Positions 46,067 through 57,235 of a stretch of 64,000 bases of DNA are shown one piece after another. The stretch is from assembly GCF_002149965.1 (NCBI RefSeq), contig NZ_MSQB01000001.1:286129-350128 (forward strand), written 5' to 3'. Position 1 is the stretch's first letter. Every line of letters begins with the position of its first letter. The position numbers and the translations under genes were made by a program. The notes under the pieces were generated by a model. It worked only from the letters and a program-made list of their open reading frames with translations, searched no databases and was not told the DNA's origin. The stretch comes from Novosphingobium panipatense. Its GTDB lineage: Bacteria > Pseudomonadota > Alphaproteobacteria > Sphingomonadales > Sphingomonadaceae.

Positions 46067-47440
46067 TTGGCCCGACAGATCCAGACTATCGCCCGAATGA
46101 CAGCCACATTGGTAACTTGCGCGTCGTTTGCTGCGACGGGGGCTCATGCTGAAACAGCGCCTGAGACAGAGGCTGAGACCGGGGCTGAGACCGGGGCTGA
46201 GGCAGGGGCTACGGGGCAAGTCGCCGCCCCGCCCGTCACGCCTGCGCCTTCCACCGAACGCGAAACGCTGACCGGAGACTGGGGAGGCCTGCGCAGCGAC
46301 CTCAAGAAAGCCGGTGTGACTTTCCGGGGCGACTACGTTTCGGAGACCTTCTCCGCCGTGGATGGCGGCCAGCGGCGCGGCACCACTTACGTCCAGCAGG
46401 TGCGCCTCGGCGCCGATTTCGACATGGAGCGTCTGGCCGGCTGGCAGGGCGGGATCGTCCATGTGACGTTCAACGATCGGCGCGGCGTGGGCCTCTCCTC
46501 GGACTTCGTCGGCAATCGCCTGCCGATCCAGGAAGCGGCGGGCGGCTACTATGCGCGCCTGACCGAGGCCAGTGTCGAGCAGAACCTGATGGGCGGCAGG
46601 CTGAACCTACGGCTCGGCTACTTCGCCATGGGCAATGACCTTGGCGGCATGGCGATCGGCTGCAACTTCGTGAATGCGGCGTTCTGCGCCCATCCGCTCT
46701 CGATGTCTGGCGACAGCGGGTGGTACAACTATCCCAATGCCCGCTGGGGCGCGGCGGTGCGTTACAAGCTGCGGCCCGATCTCGTCCTGCGCAGCGGCGT
46801 CTATCAGGTGAACCCGCGTCTCAATGACGAGGACAATGCCTGGGATCCTTTCGCGGGCGGGACCACTGGCGTCGTGCTGCCGCTGGAGCTGGAGTACGAT
46901 CCGGGTACGCGCCCGGGCAGCCGCGCGCTTCCCGGACATTACAAGCTGGGCGCCTATTACGACACCTCGCGCGTGGACCGGTTGGGCGGCGGGGGCACCG
47001 TGAAAGGGCGCTACGGCTTCTATATCCTGGCGGACCAGATGATCGTCCGGGAGGGCAGCGGCAACCGCGGCTTATCGATATTCGGGCAGTTCACCGCCAA
47101 TCCGCAGATCTCGGCGCAGATCACCCGCTGGTATGCGGGCGGGCTGGTCAAGACCGGTACGTTCAAGGGCCGCGATGCCGATACGATCGGGCTGGGGTTC
47201 ACCCATGCCGTGGTCGATCCGCGCCTGCGCCGCGTCCATGTCGATACCGCGCCGGTTCCGGGGAGCTATGCCTCGCTGCCCGCAGGGGAAACCGCGATCG
47301 AACTAAGCTACGGTTTCCAGGCTAACCGCTGGCTGGTGGTGCGGCCGGACGTGCAGTACATCATCGATCCCGGCGCTTTCAGCTTCCGTTCGACGCCGAA
47401 TGCCCTGGCACTCGGGCTGCAAGTGCGCATGCAATTCTGA
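46067..47440 (+). CDS. OprB-family carbohydrate porin
   Basis: This 457-residue outer-membrane protein has an N-terminal signal, a low-complexity Glu/Thr/Gly/Ala stretch (TEAETGAETGAEAGATG) and then the OprB barrel, with LTGDWGGLRSDLKKAGV as the family start and GYQANRW-like final strands ending in LQVRMQF. OprB porins admit glucose and other sugars. The TTG at 46067 is kept because GGAGGAGG lies just before it; an ATG 30 bases further is also possible. The gene follows gcd closely and probably shares its transcript, linking sugar entry to periplasmic oxidation. Confidence 0.9.
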   Translation: MARQIQTIARMTATLVTCASFAATGAHAETAPETEAETGAETGAEAGATGQVAAPPVTPAPSTERETLTGDWGGLRSDLKKAGVTFRGDYVSETFSAVDGGQRRGTTYVQQVRLGADFDMERLAGWQGGIVHVTFNDRRGVGLSSDFVGNRLPIQEAAGGYYARLTEASVEQNLMGGRLNLRLGYFAMGNDLGGMAIGCNFVNAAFCAHPLSMSGDSGWYNYPNARWGAAVRYKLRPDLVLRSGVYQVNPRLNDEDNAWDPFAGGTTGVVLPLELEYDPGTRPGSRALPGHYKLGAYYDTSRVDRLGGGGTVKGRYGFYILADQMIVREGSGNRGLSIFGQFTANPQISAQITRWYAGGLVKTGTFKGRDADTIGLGFTHAVVDPRLRRVHVDTAPVPGSYASLPAGETAIELSYGFQANRWLVVRPDVQYIIDPGAFSFRSTPNALALGLQVRMQF

Positions 47441-47448
47441 TCGGAAAA

Positions 47449-47497
47449 TCGCGGACCGCATCGACCCCTCCGATTTTTCAGGATCTGCGGTCCGCGA
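47449..47497. terminator. Hairpin between OprB and DUF3597 genes
   Basis: TCGCGGACCGCA and TGCGGTCCGCGA form a perfect 12-bp stem around a 25-base loop between two convergent genes. The loop itself contains a partial second stem with the sequence before the first arm. Confidence 0.65.
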
Positions 47498-47512
47498 AAG
47501 GAAAGGAAGTGG

Positions 47513-47950
47513 TTACTGGCGCAGGCTGTCCGGCACGACGCCGCCGTTCTGGGCAAGGCTGTCCATGACCGCCCTGTGGAGGGCGATGTTCTGCTCGGCC
47601 GAACCATCCGCCCCGGCATGGACGTTCAGTTCGCCCGCCAGTTCCTTGCGTGCGGCAAGGCTGGAATCAAGGTCGAGCAGCTTGAGCAGGTCGACGATCG
47701 AACTGCGGTAGTTTCCGCCGTTGTCCGGCTTCATCGAGGCCATTTCCGCCAGCACCGCGCCGACGTCCACCTCCACGGCGGGTTCGGGCGCAGGCGTGGG
47801 GGCGGGTGCTGCCGGTGCCGGAGCGGCGGCCGGAGCAGGCGCGGGGGCCGAAGTGGCGGCCGAAGTGGCGGCCGAAGTGGGGGGCGGCGTGGCGGCCTTG
47901 GCTTTGCCGTGATGGAAGATCTTGTCGTAGATATTGCCGAGAATTCCCAT
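47513..47950 (-). CDS. DUF3597 family protein
   Basis: This 145-residue protein starts MGILGNIYDKIFHHGKAK, runs through an Ala/Pro/Ser/Thr-rich spacer (residues 20-60) made partly of a 12-base tandem repeat, and ends with the DUF3597 domain (VDVGAVLAEMASMKPDNGGN, SSIVDLLKLLDLDSSLAARK). The start ATG 47950 has AGGAG eight bases before it. The long upstream open frame is not coding; it is antisense to the DUF4142 gene. The function of the family is unknown; related proteins are small soluble proteins with LysM-like spacing in some species. Confidence 0.85.
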   Translation of the reverse strand: MGILGNIYDKIFHHGKAKAATPPPTSAATSAATSAPAPAPAAAPAPAAPAPTPAPEPAVEVDVGAVLAEMASMKPDNGGNYRSSIVDLLKLLDLDSSLAARKELAGELNVHAGADGSAEQNIALHRAVMDSLAQNGGVVPDSLRQ

Positions 47951-48047
47951 TGTCGTGCTCCTGCCGTGGACCGGAACGGTCAGTGCGGGAACGCCTGCGG
48001 GCGCCGATGGTTCACGATGAGGATGTAGTCTGGAAGAGGAATTCACC

Positions 48048-48629
48048 ATGAAGCATCGGATAGTTCTGGCCGTGTCGATCGCCGCACTCGCGGTGGCGGG
48101 CTGCAAGAAGGAAGCGCCTGCCCCCAGCGACGTCGCTACGGCGCCGGCTACCGGCGTTGTTCCCGGCGCGATCCCAGGCGCGGATGTGCCGATGGGCACG
48201 GCCACGCAGACCCCGGCACAGGCCTTTGCCAATGCCGCCGCCGCCAGCGATGCCTTCGAGATCGAGGCATCCAAGCTGGCGATCGCCCAGGGGCAATCGG
48301 CGGGCGTGAAGCGTTTTGCCGAAAAGATGGTCGATGCGCACACCCAGTCCACGGCGAAGCTGAAGGGCGTGACCGAAAAGCTGGCCCCCGCGATCACGCC
48401 CGACGCCGGACTTTCCGAGGCCCAGCAGCAGACGATCGATTCGCTCAAGACGCTGAAGGGTGCGGACTTCGACAAGGCCTATGCCAAGGCCCAGGTCGAC
48501 GGACACGAGGCGACCCTGGCCAAGCTCAAGGACTATGCCGCAAGCGGCGATTCCGCGCCGCTCCAGGCATTTGCGAAGGAACTGATCCCCACTGTCACGG
48601 CCCATCTCAACATGGCCAAGTCTCTGTAA
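48048..48629 (+). CDS. DUF4142 lipoprotein
   Basis: This 193-residue protein has a lipoprotein signal with the lipobox VAGC and lipidated Cys19, an Ala/Pro/Thr spacer, and a DUF4142 helical domain from about residue 58 (AQAFANAAAASDAFEIEASK ... VKRFAEKMVDAHTQSTAKLK ... FDKAYAKAQVDGHEATLAKL). This ferritin-like domain with conserved His and Glu is frequent in stress-induced periplasmic proteins of sphingomonads; a precise role is not known. GAGGAATTCACC precedes the ATG. It is divergent from the DUF3597 gene. Confidence 0.88.
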   Translation: MKHRIVLAVSIAALAVAGCKKEAPAPSDVATAPATGVVPGAIPGADVPMGTATQTPAQAFANAAAASDAFEIEASKLAIAQGQSAGVKRFAEKMVDAHTQSTAKLKGVTEKLAPAITPDAGLSEAQQQTIDSLKTLKGADFDKAYAKAQVDGHEATLAKLKDYAASGDSAPLQAFAKELIPTVTAHLNMAKSL

Positions 48630-48797
48630 TCGAGTAATAAGATCGGGAAAGCGCAGGCCGTGCTCAATGCTGGAACGGCCTGCGCTTCAGATCGCCCTGA
48701 GCAGGCGCGTTCTGTCCCGTTTCGGGACGTATCCGGGTTTCCCCGAGTTCATCAGATTTGTCTGCTGCCCGCGCAGCGCTTCTGCTAGAGTCACGGC

Positions 48798-49202
48798 GTG
48801 ACCACAGCGATTCCCCACGACTTCCGCATTGGCGTCGATGCCGCAGACATCGATTTCATGGGCCATGTGAACAACGCCAGCTACCTCAAGTGGGTGCAGG
48901 ACGCGGTTCTCGACCATTGGCGCGCGATCGCGCCGACGGAGGTGGTGGGCCAGCATCTCTGGGTCGCGCTCAAGCACGAGATCACCTACCGCAAGCCCAC
49001 TTTCCTGGGCGACGACGTGATCGCCACGGTGCTTCTCGAAAAGGTCCAGGGCGCGCGGGCGTTCTACGAAACGGTCATCAGGCGCGGTGAGGAAGTGCTC
49101 GCCGAAGTCAAGTCCAGCTGGTGCTGCCTCGATGCGGCGACGATGAAACCCGCCCGCCTGGCGCGCGATGTCATCGACCACTTCTTCGGAAGCGAAAGCT
49201 GA
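48798..49202 (+). CDS. Hotdog-fold acyl-CoA thioesterase
   Basis: This 134-residue enzyme matches the YbgC/4-hydroxybenzoyl-CoA thioesterase family: DIDFMGHVNNASYLKWVQDA holds the catalytic Asp19 and the following His-Val-Asn-Asn, and HEITYRKPTFLGDDVIATV is the second conserved block. It would hydrolyse short or aromatic acyl-CoA esters in the cytoplasm. The start is GTG 48798. It stands alone between unrelated genes, so the substrate cannot be inferred from neighbours. Confidence 0.88.
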   Translation: MTTAIPHDFRIGVDAADIDFMGHVNNASYLKWVQDAVLDHWRAIAPTEVVGQHLWVALKHEITYRKPTFLGDDVIATVLLEKVQGARAFYETVIRRGEEVLAEVKSSWCCLDAATMKPARLARDVIDHFFGSES

Positions 49203-49324
49203 TCGGGAAGGGCGTGTCGTCACCTGCTCGTACCAGCTATCGCGCCTGATTTAAGCCGCACGAAGCAGCCGCAAGCCCTCGGCGCCTCTTGGGCCATCTG
49301 TTCACTCGTGGTATCAAGCACGCC

Positions 49325-49678
49325 ATGTTTCTTGTCGCTATCCTGCTTTCGGCTGCGATGCCTGCGGTTTCCTCTTCCATAAAGGCCCATTCCGACCGGC
49401 CTATCGGTGAAGTGGCGGCCTGCGTGGAAACCGAGTTTGATGACGTGGGCGTCAGCGAGAACCTGTCCTTCGAGTTCGGACGGAAAGTGGATTTCCGCAT
49501 CGCCAAGGAAACCGATACGCCGACCAGCCCGGTGATGTCGTTCGAGGCGCGTCATGACGGCACGCTCGTGCTCTACGGCTTCGGCGACTGGAAGGACGCC
49601 GTCGAGCCGATGTGGAAGAACCTCGCGCGCGAATGTTTCCCGGAAGTCCAGGGCGCTGTGACCCGCCCGAAATCCTGA
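49325..49678 (+). CDS. Small exported protein of unknown function
   Basis: This 117-residue protein begins with a hydrophobic signal (MFLVAILLSAAMPAVSSS) followed by a small domain with two Cys (AACVETEF, ARECFPE). No family was recognised. The ATG at 49325 is used because the signal begins there; the open frame extends 12 codons upstream. It converges with fadE, with only a 12-base gap. Confidence 0.6.
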   Translation: MFLVAILLSAAMPAVSSSIKAHSDRPIGEVAACVETEFDDVGVSENLSFEFGRKVDFRIAKETDTPTSPVMSFEARHDGTLVLYGFGDWKDAVEPMWKNLARECFPEVQGAVTRPKS

Positions 49679-49690
49679 AACGGACCGATC

Positions 49691-51949
49691 TTATTCGGCA
49701 GCCTCGGCCAGATTCTTCGACGGTGGCCGCTTCAGTTCCTCCGCTGCGAAATCGTCTACCGCGATGACGTCCGCGACTGCCTCGTCCGCTTCGTGCAGGC
49801 TTTGCAGTTCCTCTGCGGTGATAAGCCCCTCTGCCAGTGCCCGATCCCAGTCCCGCACGCGGGCCTTGCGCAGACGGTCGTGGACCGGCTGCGTGGCCAC
49901 GGTCTGCCGGAAGGCATCGGTAAGGCGGCCGACCGCTTCGTCCGCGCCGCCGATATAGACGTTTTCCACTAGCCGGTCTCGGGCGGGGCAGGGCTCCATC
50001 AGGATTTCGGCACAGCGGCGGATCGTGCGGTCTGAGGGGCCGTTGCGACGGCGACCGAAGGGCTGGATGAACAGGCGCAGCATCCAGCCGACCGGCCGTG
50101 CAGGGAAGTTGGCGATGATCCCGGCGAAGCGCTGCTCGATGGTGGCGAACCCGCTTTCCATGCACCAGGCGAGCAGGGGCAGATCCGCGTCCTGCCGCCC
50201 TTCGTCCTCCCAGCGCTTGAGCGCGCCGGACAGGAGATAGAGTTCGGAAAGCACGTCGCCCAGCCGGGCCGAGAGCAGTTCCCGCCGCTTGAGTTCGCCG
50301 CCCAGCGTCAGGAAGGAAATGTCCGAAGCGAAGGCGAATGCGGCGGCATAGCGGCTCATCTGGCGATAATAGCGCGTCGCCTTGCCCGCCTTCGGTGCAG
50401 GCGCGAAGAGCCCGCCGCTCCAGTTGCGCACGAAAGCGCGGATCGCGGTCTTGAGTGCATGGCCCACATGCTTCCAGAGCACCTGGTCGAAATTGGCCAG
50501 CGCGCGGCCCCGATCGGCATCGCCCACGGCCCGGATTTCTTCGAGGAGATAGGGGTGCGATCGGATCGCGCCTTGCCCGAAGACCATGAGGCTGCGCGTC
50601 AGGATATTCGCGCCCTCCACGGTGATGCCCACCGGAATGGCGCGGTATTGGCTGCCGAGGTAGTTGCGCGGCCCTTCGATCACGGCCTTGCCGCCGTGGA
50701 CGTCCATGGCGTCGTTGATCACCACGCGCATGCGTTCGGTAGCGTGGAGCTTGAGTATCGACGAGATGACGGCGGGGTGGTTGCCCTGGTCCAGCCCGGC
50801 GCAGGTCAGCCGCCGCGCGCCGTCCAGCAGATAGGCATTGGCGGCAATGCGGGCGAGGCGTTCCTGGATTCCTTCGAACTTGCCGATCGGCAGATTGAAC
50901 TGGGAGCGCACCCGGGCATAGGCCCCGGTGGTATGAGCCGCGAAGGCGCCCGCCGCCGCCGAGAGCGAGGGCAGCGAAATCCCGCGCCCGGCCGCCAGCG
51001 CGCTCATCAGCATCTTCCATCCCTGGCCGACCCGCTCGGGGCCGCCGATCACGTTTTCCAGCGGAATGAAGACGTCGCGCCCTTCGTTCGGTCCGTTCTG
51101 GAAGGTCTGCATCGAGGGAATGTGGCGGCGGCCGATGGTGACGCCGGGCAGGTCCGTGGGCACGAGCGCCACGGTGATGCCGATCTCTTCCTCCTGCCCC
51201 AGCAGGTGGTCCGGGTCGTGCAGCTTGAAGGCTAGTCCCAGGATCGTCGCCACCGGCCCCAGCGTGATGTAGCGCTTGTGCCAGTTGAGGCGGATGCCCA
51301 GCACGTCCTCTCCATTCCACTCGCCCCGGCAGACCACACCCTCGTCGGTCATGGCGGCGGCATCGGAGCCTGCTTCCGGGCTGGTGAGGCCGAAGGCGGG
51401 AAGCTCGCGTCCTTCGGCCAGGCGCGGCAGCCAGTATTCCTGCTGGGCGGACGTGCCGAAGCGCAGGATCAGTTCGCCGGGACCCAGCGAATTGGGCACC
51501 ATGGCCGTCACCGCCCCCGAGACCGAGCGCGTGGCGATCTTGCGGACGATTTCGCTATGGGCGAAGTTCGAAAAGCCTAGGCCGCCGTGCTTGCGCGGGA
51601 TGATGATGCCGAAGAACTTCTCGCGCTTCAGGAAGTCCCAGGCTTCCGGCGGCAGATCGTGGGTTTCCCAGGTCATGCGCCAATCGTCGATCATGCCGCA
51701 GAGCGTTTCGGTGGGGCCATCCAGGAAAGCCTGTTCCTCGTCCGTCAGGCTGGCGGGAGGCATGGCCAGCAGCTGTTCCCAATCGGGATTGCCGGTGAAC
51801 AGCGCGGCGTCCCACCAGGTATTGCCCGCATCGATCGCTTCGTTTTCGGTGGCGGAGAGGGCTGGCAGCGCCGATTGCACGAGCGAAAGCACCGGACGGG
51901 TCAGCACCTCGCGGCGAACGGCAGTCAGGGGATTGGCGGTGTGGGACAT
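49691..51949 (-). CDS. fadE: Acyl-CoA dehydrogenase FadE
   Basis: This 752-residue flavoenzyme performs the first step of fatty acid beta-oxidation. The N-terminal domain has TLCGMIDDWRMTWETHDLPP and FGIIIPRKHGGLGFSNFAHS, the middle domain FGLTSPEAGSDAAAM, and the C-terminal helical domain carries DAMDVHGGKAVIEGP and GITVEGANILTRSLMVFGQG, followed by the DUF1974 extension that distinguishes FadE from ordinary acyl-CoA dehydrogenases. The ATG at 51949 has AAGGAG upstream; the longer open frame to 52351 is antisense to the exonuclease gene. Typical FadE proteins are of the same size. It appears to be a single gene. Confidence 0.93.
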   Translation of the reverse strand: MSHTANPLTAVRREVLTRPVLSLVQSALPALSATENEAIDAGNTWWDAALFTGNPDWEQLLAMPPASLTDEEQAFLDGPTETLCGMIDDWRMTWETHDLPPEAWDFLKREKFFGIIIPRKHGGLGFSNFAHSEIVRKIATRSVSGAVTAMVPNSLGPGELILRFGTSAQQEYWLPRLAEGRELPAFGLTSPEAGSDAAAMTDEGVVCRGEWNGEDVLGIRLNWHKRYITLGPVATILGLAFKLHDPDHLLGQEEEIGITVALVPTDLPGVTIGRRHIPSMQTFQNGPNEGRDVFIPLENVIGGPERVGQGWKMLMSALAAGRGISLPSLSAAAGAFAAHTTGAYARVRSQFNLPIGKFEGIQERLARIAANAYLLDGARRLTCAGLDQGNHPAVISSILKLHATERMRVVINDAMDVHGGKAVIEGPRNYLGSQYRAIPVGITVEGANILTRSLMVFGQGAIRSHPYLLEEIRAVGDADRGRALANFDQVLWKHVGHALKTAIRAFVRNWSGGLFAPAPKAGKATRYYRQMSRYAAAFAFASDISFLTLGGELKRRELLSARLGDVLSELYLLSGALKRWEDEGRQDADLPLLAWCMESGFATIEQRFAGIIANFPARPVGWMLRLFIQPFGRRRNGPSDRTIRRCAEILMEPCPARDRLVENVYIGGADEAVGRLTDAFRQTVATQPVHDRLRKARVRDWDRALAEGLITAEELQSLHEADEAVADVIAVDDFAAEELKRPPSKNLAEAAE

Positions 51950-52086
51950 CGAAAGGCTCCTTCTCCTGCCCGGCACAACGTATGTCCCGATGGAATGGCT
52001 CCCGGCTTTGTGGTTCGGCGCTGCCCTAGTCTCATGATCGGCAAAGGCTGCTTGCCCGGAAGCCCTCAGCGCGCCATGGACCGGGA

Positions 52087-52638
52087 ATGCGCGTGTTTCT
52101 GGACTTCGAGGCATCCTCGCTGGGCAAGCGAAGCTATCCGATCGAGGTGGCCTGGGTCTTCGAGGACGGCCGGGGCGAAAGCCACCTGATCCGACCCGCG
52201 CCCGGCTGGACCGACTGGGACGATGCCGCTGAGGCCATCCACCGCATCCCCCGCAGGCTGCTGGAGCGGGAGGGCGAGGCGCACGAGCAGGTCGCGGCAA
52301 GAATGGTCGAGCAGCTTTCCGGCCATGCCCTTCATGCCAGCGCGCCGTCATGGGACGCGAAGTGGCTCAATGCGCTGCTGCGGACTTGCGGCTATCCCAA
52401 GCACCATCTGCGCCTGCGCAAGACTACGGACATGATCGTGGAGGACGTCGCCGAGATCCTGGGGGAGACGGTTCCGCCGGCAGGGAGAAAGCAGGCAGCA
52501 GCGGCGGTACTGGCCGAGGTCTGCGCGGCGGAAACCGATCCGCCCGCCCATCGCGCCCTGCCGGATGCGCGTGCCGAGCTGCAGCGCTGGAAAGCGGCCC
52601 TTGGCGCTGCCGAGGCCTTGCGGGCGCGATCCGACTGA
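52087..52638 (+). CDS. DnaQ-like 3'-5' exonuclease (DEDDh)
   Basis: This 183-residue protein is an exonuclease-fold domain: LDFEASSLGKRSYPIEVAWV holds the first two acidic residues (Asp6, Glu8), SAPSWDAKWLN the third and HRALPDARAE the final His and Asp. It resembles small oligoribonuclease/epsilon-type exonucleases acting on nucleic acid ends; the true substrate is unknown. It is divergent from fadE. Its stop TGA lies in the left end of the 161-bp palindromic element at 52635, so its 3' end is bordered by that repeat. Confidence 0.82.
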   Translation: MRVFLDFEASSLGKRSYPIEVAWVFEDGRGESHLIRPAPGWTDWDDAAEAIHRIPRRLLEREGEAHEQVAARMVEQLSGHALHASAPSWDAKWLNALLRTCGYPKHHLRLRKTTDMIVEDVAEILGETVPPAGRKQAAAAVLAEVCAAETDPPAHRALPDARAELQRWKAALGAAEALRARSD

Positions 52639-52795
52639 GAGGCTGTTTGAAAATTCGCGAAACGCGAATTTTGCGGCACCAGCCCACGCCCCCACCCTAC
52701 CACCCAACGGTATTATCCTGCGGGTGGTAGGGTGGGGGCGTGGGCTGGTGCCGCAAGAAAATGCCCGAATGGGCATTTTTCAAACGGGCTCTGAG
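52635..52795. repeat. 161-bp nested palindromic element
   Basis: Outer imperfect inverted ends lie at 52635-52653 and 52777-52795 (core GTTTGAAAA). Inside are two small hairpins (AAAATTCG/CGAATTTT and AAAATGCCC/GGGCATTTT). At the centre is a perfect 35-base inverted repeat, 52671-52705 with 52722-52756, around a 16-base loop. The RNA would form a very stable cruciform. The left end contains the exonuclease stop codon. It has the look of a dispersed REP/MITE-like repeat; copies elsewhere were not checked. Confidence 0.8.
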
Positions 52796-52870
52796 GACGT
52801 GCAAGATTTGCCAAGTTCGCAGCCTTGGCTATCATCCGCACATGTCGTCAGGTGAAATCGTCAGGAAGCG

Positions 52871-54181
52871 GTGCGCAGGCAGGGGGCGGTGAGGGCCGGT
52901 TCGATTGCGGCCGGGCCGCCGTTCGAACATGCGCCGCTGTCGAAGCGGTCTATGGTGGTCGCCGCCTTTTCCACGATCGTCGAATGGTACGATTTCACGC
53001 TCTATCTTTATCTCGCCACCGTGCTGTCGCGGGTGTTTTTCGGCGGCGGCGGAAATGCGCTTTCGATCACGCTTGGCGGCTTTGCAGTGGCCTACCTGAT
53101 GCGGCCGCTGGGCGCGGCGGTTTTCGGACATGTCGGCGATCGCTATGGACGGCGGCGCATGATGCTGCTGTCGATGGCGCTGATGACGGCCGCCATGCTC
53201 GGCACCGCAGCCATGCCCACCCATGCCGCGATCGGTCCCGCTGCGGGCTGGCTGCTGCTGGGCCTGCGCTGCATCATGGCCTTCTCGGTGGGCGGCGAAT
53301 ATACCGGCGTGGTCGCCTACCTGATGGAAGGCGCGCGGCGCAATCGGCGCGGCCTCGTCACCTCTTCTGCCGCTGCTGCAAGCGAACTGGGCGGATTGCT
53401 GGCGGCGGGTGTCTCGGCACTGGTGGTCAATACATTGGCACCGGCTGCGCTCGACTCATGGGGCTGGCGCATTCCCTTCCTGTTCGGTGCGGTGCTTGCC
53501 GGGGGCGTGTTGCTGGCGCGCGCCACTCTTGAGGAATCGCCGGAGTTCGAGCGGCAAGTGGCGGCGCGGAGCGTGCCCGCTCGGCCGCTGCGGCAGGTGC
53601 TCTCGCAGCACCGCGCGGCGATCGGGCGCGGTTTCGCGATCTCGGCGCTCGGCTCGATCACCTATTATGTCGGCATTACTTATGTCCCCGCTTTCGTTAC
53701 GGGATCGGGCGTCATGGCGGAGAGCCAGGCCTTGTGGCTCTCCACGGCGGCGGCGGTCATGGTCATTTTCGTCACGCCGTTCGTTGGCGCCTTGTCCGAC
53801 CGGATCGGACGGCGGCCGGTGCTGCTTTGCGTCGGCGTGCTGGCGGTGCTGGTGCCTGCGGCGTCCTTCGCGGCCATGGCCGAGGGTTCCTACGGAGCGG
53901 CGCTGGTCGGCGCGCTTCTGCTGGCCTCCCTGGGCGGCGCGGTGAGCGCGGTGGGCGCCGTGGCGACGGCCGAGCAGTTTCCCGGCGAGGGACGCCTGAC
54001 CGGCCTCGCCCTCGGCGCGACGGCAGCAACGGCGGTGTTTGGCGGTCTTGCACCTTTCGTGGCGCAAGTGCTGGTCCAGACGACCGGCTGGCAGGCGGTT
54101 CCCGGGGTCATGATCGCGGTCGTCGGTCTTTGCGTCCTGCCGGTTTTCGCGCGTTTGCCGGAAACCCGGCCGAGCGTCTGA
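52871..54181 (+). CDS. MFS transporter, metabolite:H+ symporter family
   Basis: This 436-residue protein has twelve predicted helices and MHS motifs: TIVEWYDFTLYLYLATVLS in helix 1, RPLGAAVFGHVGDRYGRRRM, VGGEYTGVVAYLMEGARRNR, and PFVGALSDRIGRRPVLL. It would import an organic acid or osmolyte with protons. The GTG at 52871, with AGGAAG just before it, is used; a GTG at 52889 is an alternative. It is not clearly coupled to its neighbours, and it is a different member of the family from the gene at 20176. Confidence 0.87.
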   Translation: MRRQGAVRAGSIAAGPPFEHAPLSKRSMVVAAFSTIVEWYDFTLYLYLATVLSRVFFGGGGNALSITLGGFAVAYLMRPLGAAVFGHVGDRYGRRRMMLLSMALMTAAMLGTAAMPTHAAIGPAAGWLLLGLRCIMAFSVGGEYTGVVAYLMEGARRNRRGLVTSSAAAASELGGLLAAGVSALVVNTLAPAALDSWGWRIPFLFGAVLAGGVLLARATLEESPEFERQVAARSVPARPLRQVLSQHRAAIGRGFAISALGSITYYVGITYVPAFVTGSGVMAESQALWLSTAAAVMVIFVTPFVGALSDRIGRRPVLLCVGVLAVLVPAASFAAMAEGSYGAALVGALLLASLGGAVSAVGAVATAEQFPGEGRLTGLALGATAATAVFGGLAPFVAQVLVQTTGWQAVPGVMIAVVGLCVLPVFARLPETRPSV

Positions 54182-54361
54182 GCGACGGACTGCCTTCTCG
54201 GTAAGGTCAGTGTCAGATTTCGCAAAATGTGAAAACCGACTTTGCCAATTATCGATGGAAGCCCACCTTGAATCCCGCCATCTAGGTTGCCGCATCGCAG
54301 CAAAACGCCGAATCTTGTTTCGGCGGCGATAACGCTTTGCCAGTAACGAGGTATTCGATCC

Positions 54362-57040
<2,679 letters not shown>

Positions 57041-57081
57041 AAGCTACAACCGCGTCGGGGAGGAGGAGCTACCTGACCGGG

Positions 57082-57116
57082 AATGCGGATCGCGCGCGAA
57101 AGCGTGCGGTCCGCAT
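57082..57116 (+). terminator. Terminator of ppdK
   Basis: AATGCGGATCGCGC and the matching GTGCGGTCCGCATT form a long stem with a few wobble pairs around GAAA, followed by a short T-rich end, 40 bases after the ppdK stop. Confidence 0.75.
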
Positions 57117-57141
57117 TTGCTTTAGGGCTGTTTTAAAGCCT

Positions 57142-57231
57142 CACACTCCGCTCATCCTGAGCTTGTCGAAGGATGGGAGGCGTGGCGCCACGCTTCATGA
57201 GGCTTCGACAAGCTTCGCCTGAGCGGGTGTG
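57142..57231. repeat. Imperfect inverted repeat with central palindrome
   Basis: Arms at 57142-57171 and 57203-57231 pair imperfectly; the left core CCTGAGCTTGTCGAAG is a sequence I recognise as a very common intergenic repeat in sphingomonads. The middle is the perfect 14-base palindrome GCGTGGCGCCACGC at 57180-57193. It lies between the convergent ppdK and LysR genes, five bases from the LysR stop. Confidence 0.7.
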
Positions 57232-57235
57232 CAGG

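Noticed and set aside
43597..46107. 836-codon minus-strand frame opposite gcd
   Set aside because: gcd on the other strand has full PQQ-dehydrogenase motifs; the antisense product has no recognisable domain.
47951..48475. N-terminal extension of the DUF3597 gene by 175 codons
   Set aside because: That part is antisense to the DUF4142 lipoprotein gene, and a good ribosome site precedes the ATG at 47950.
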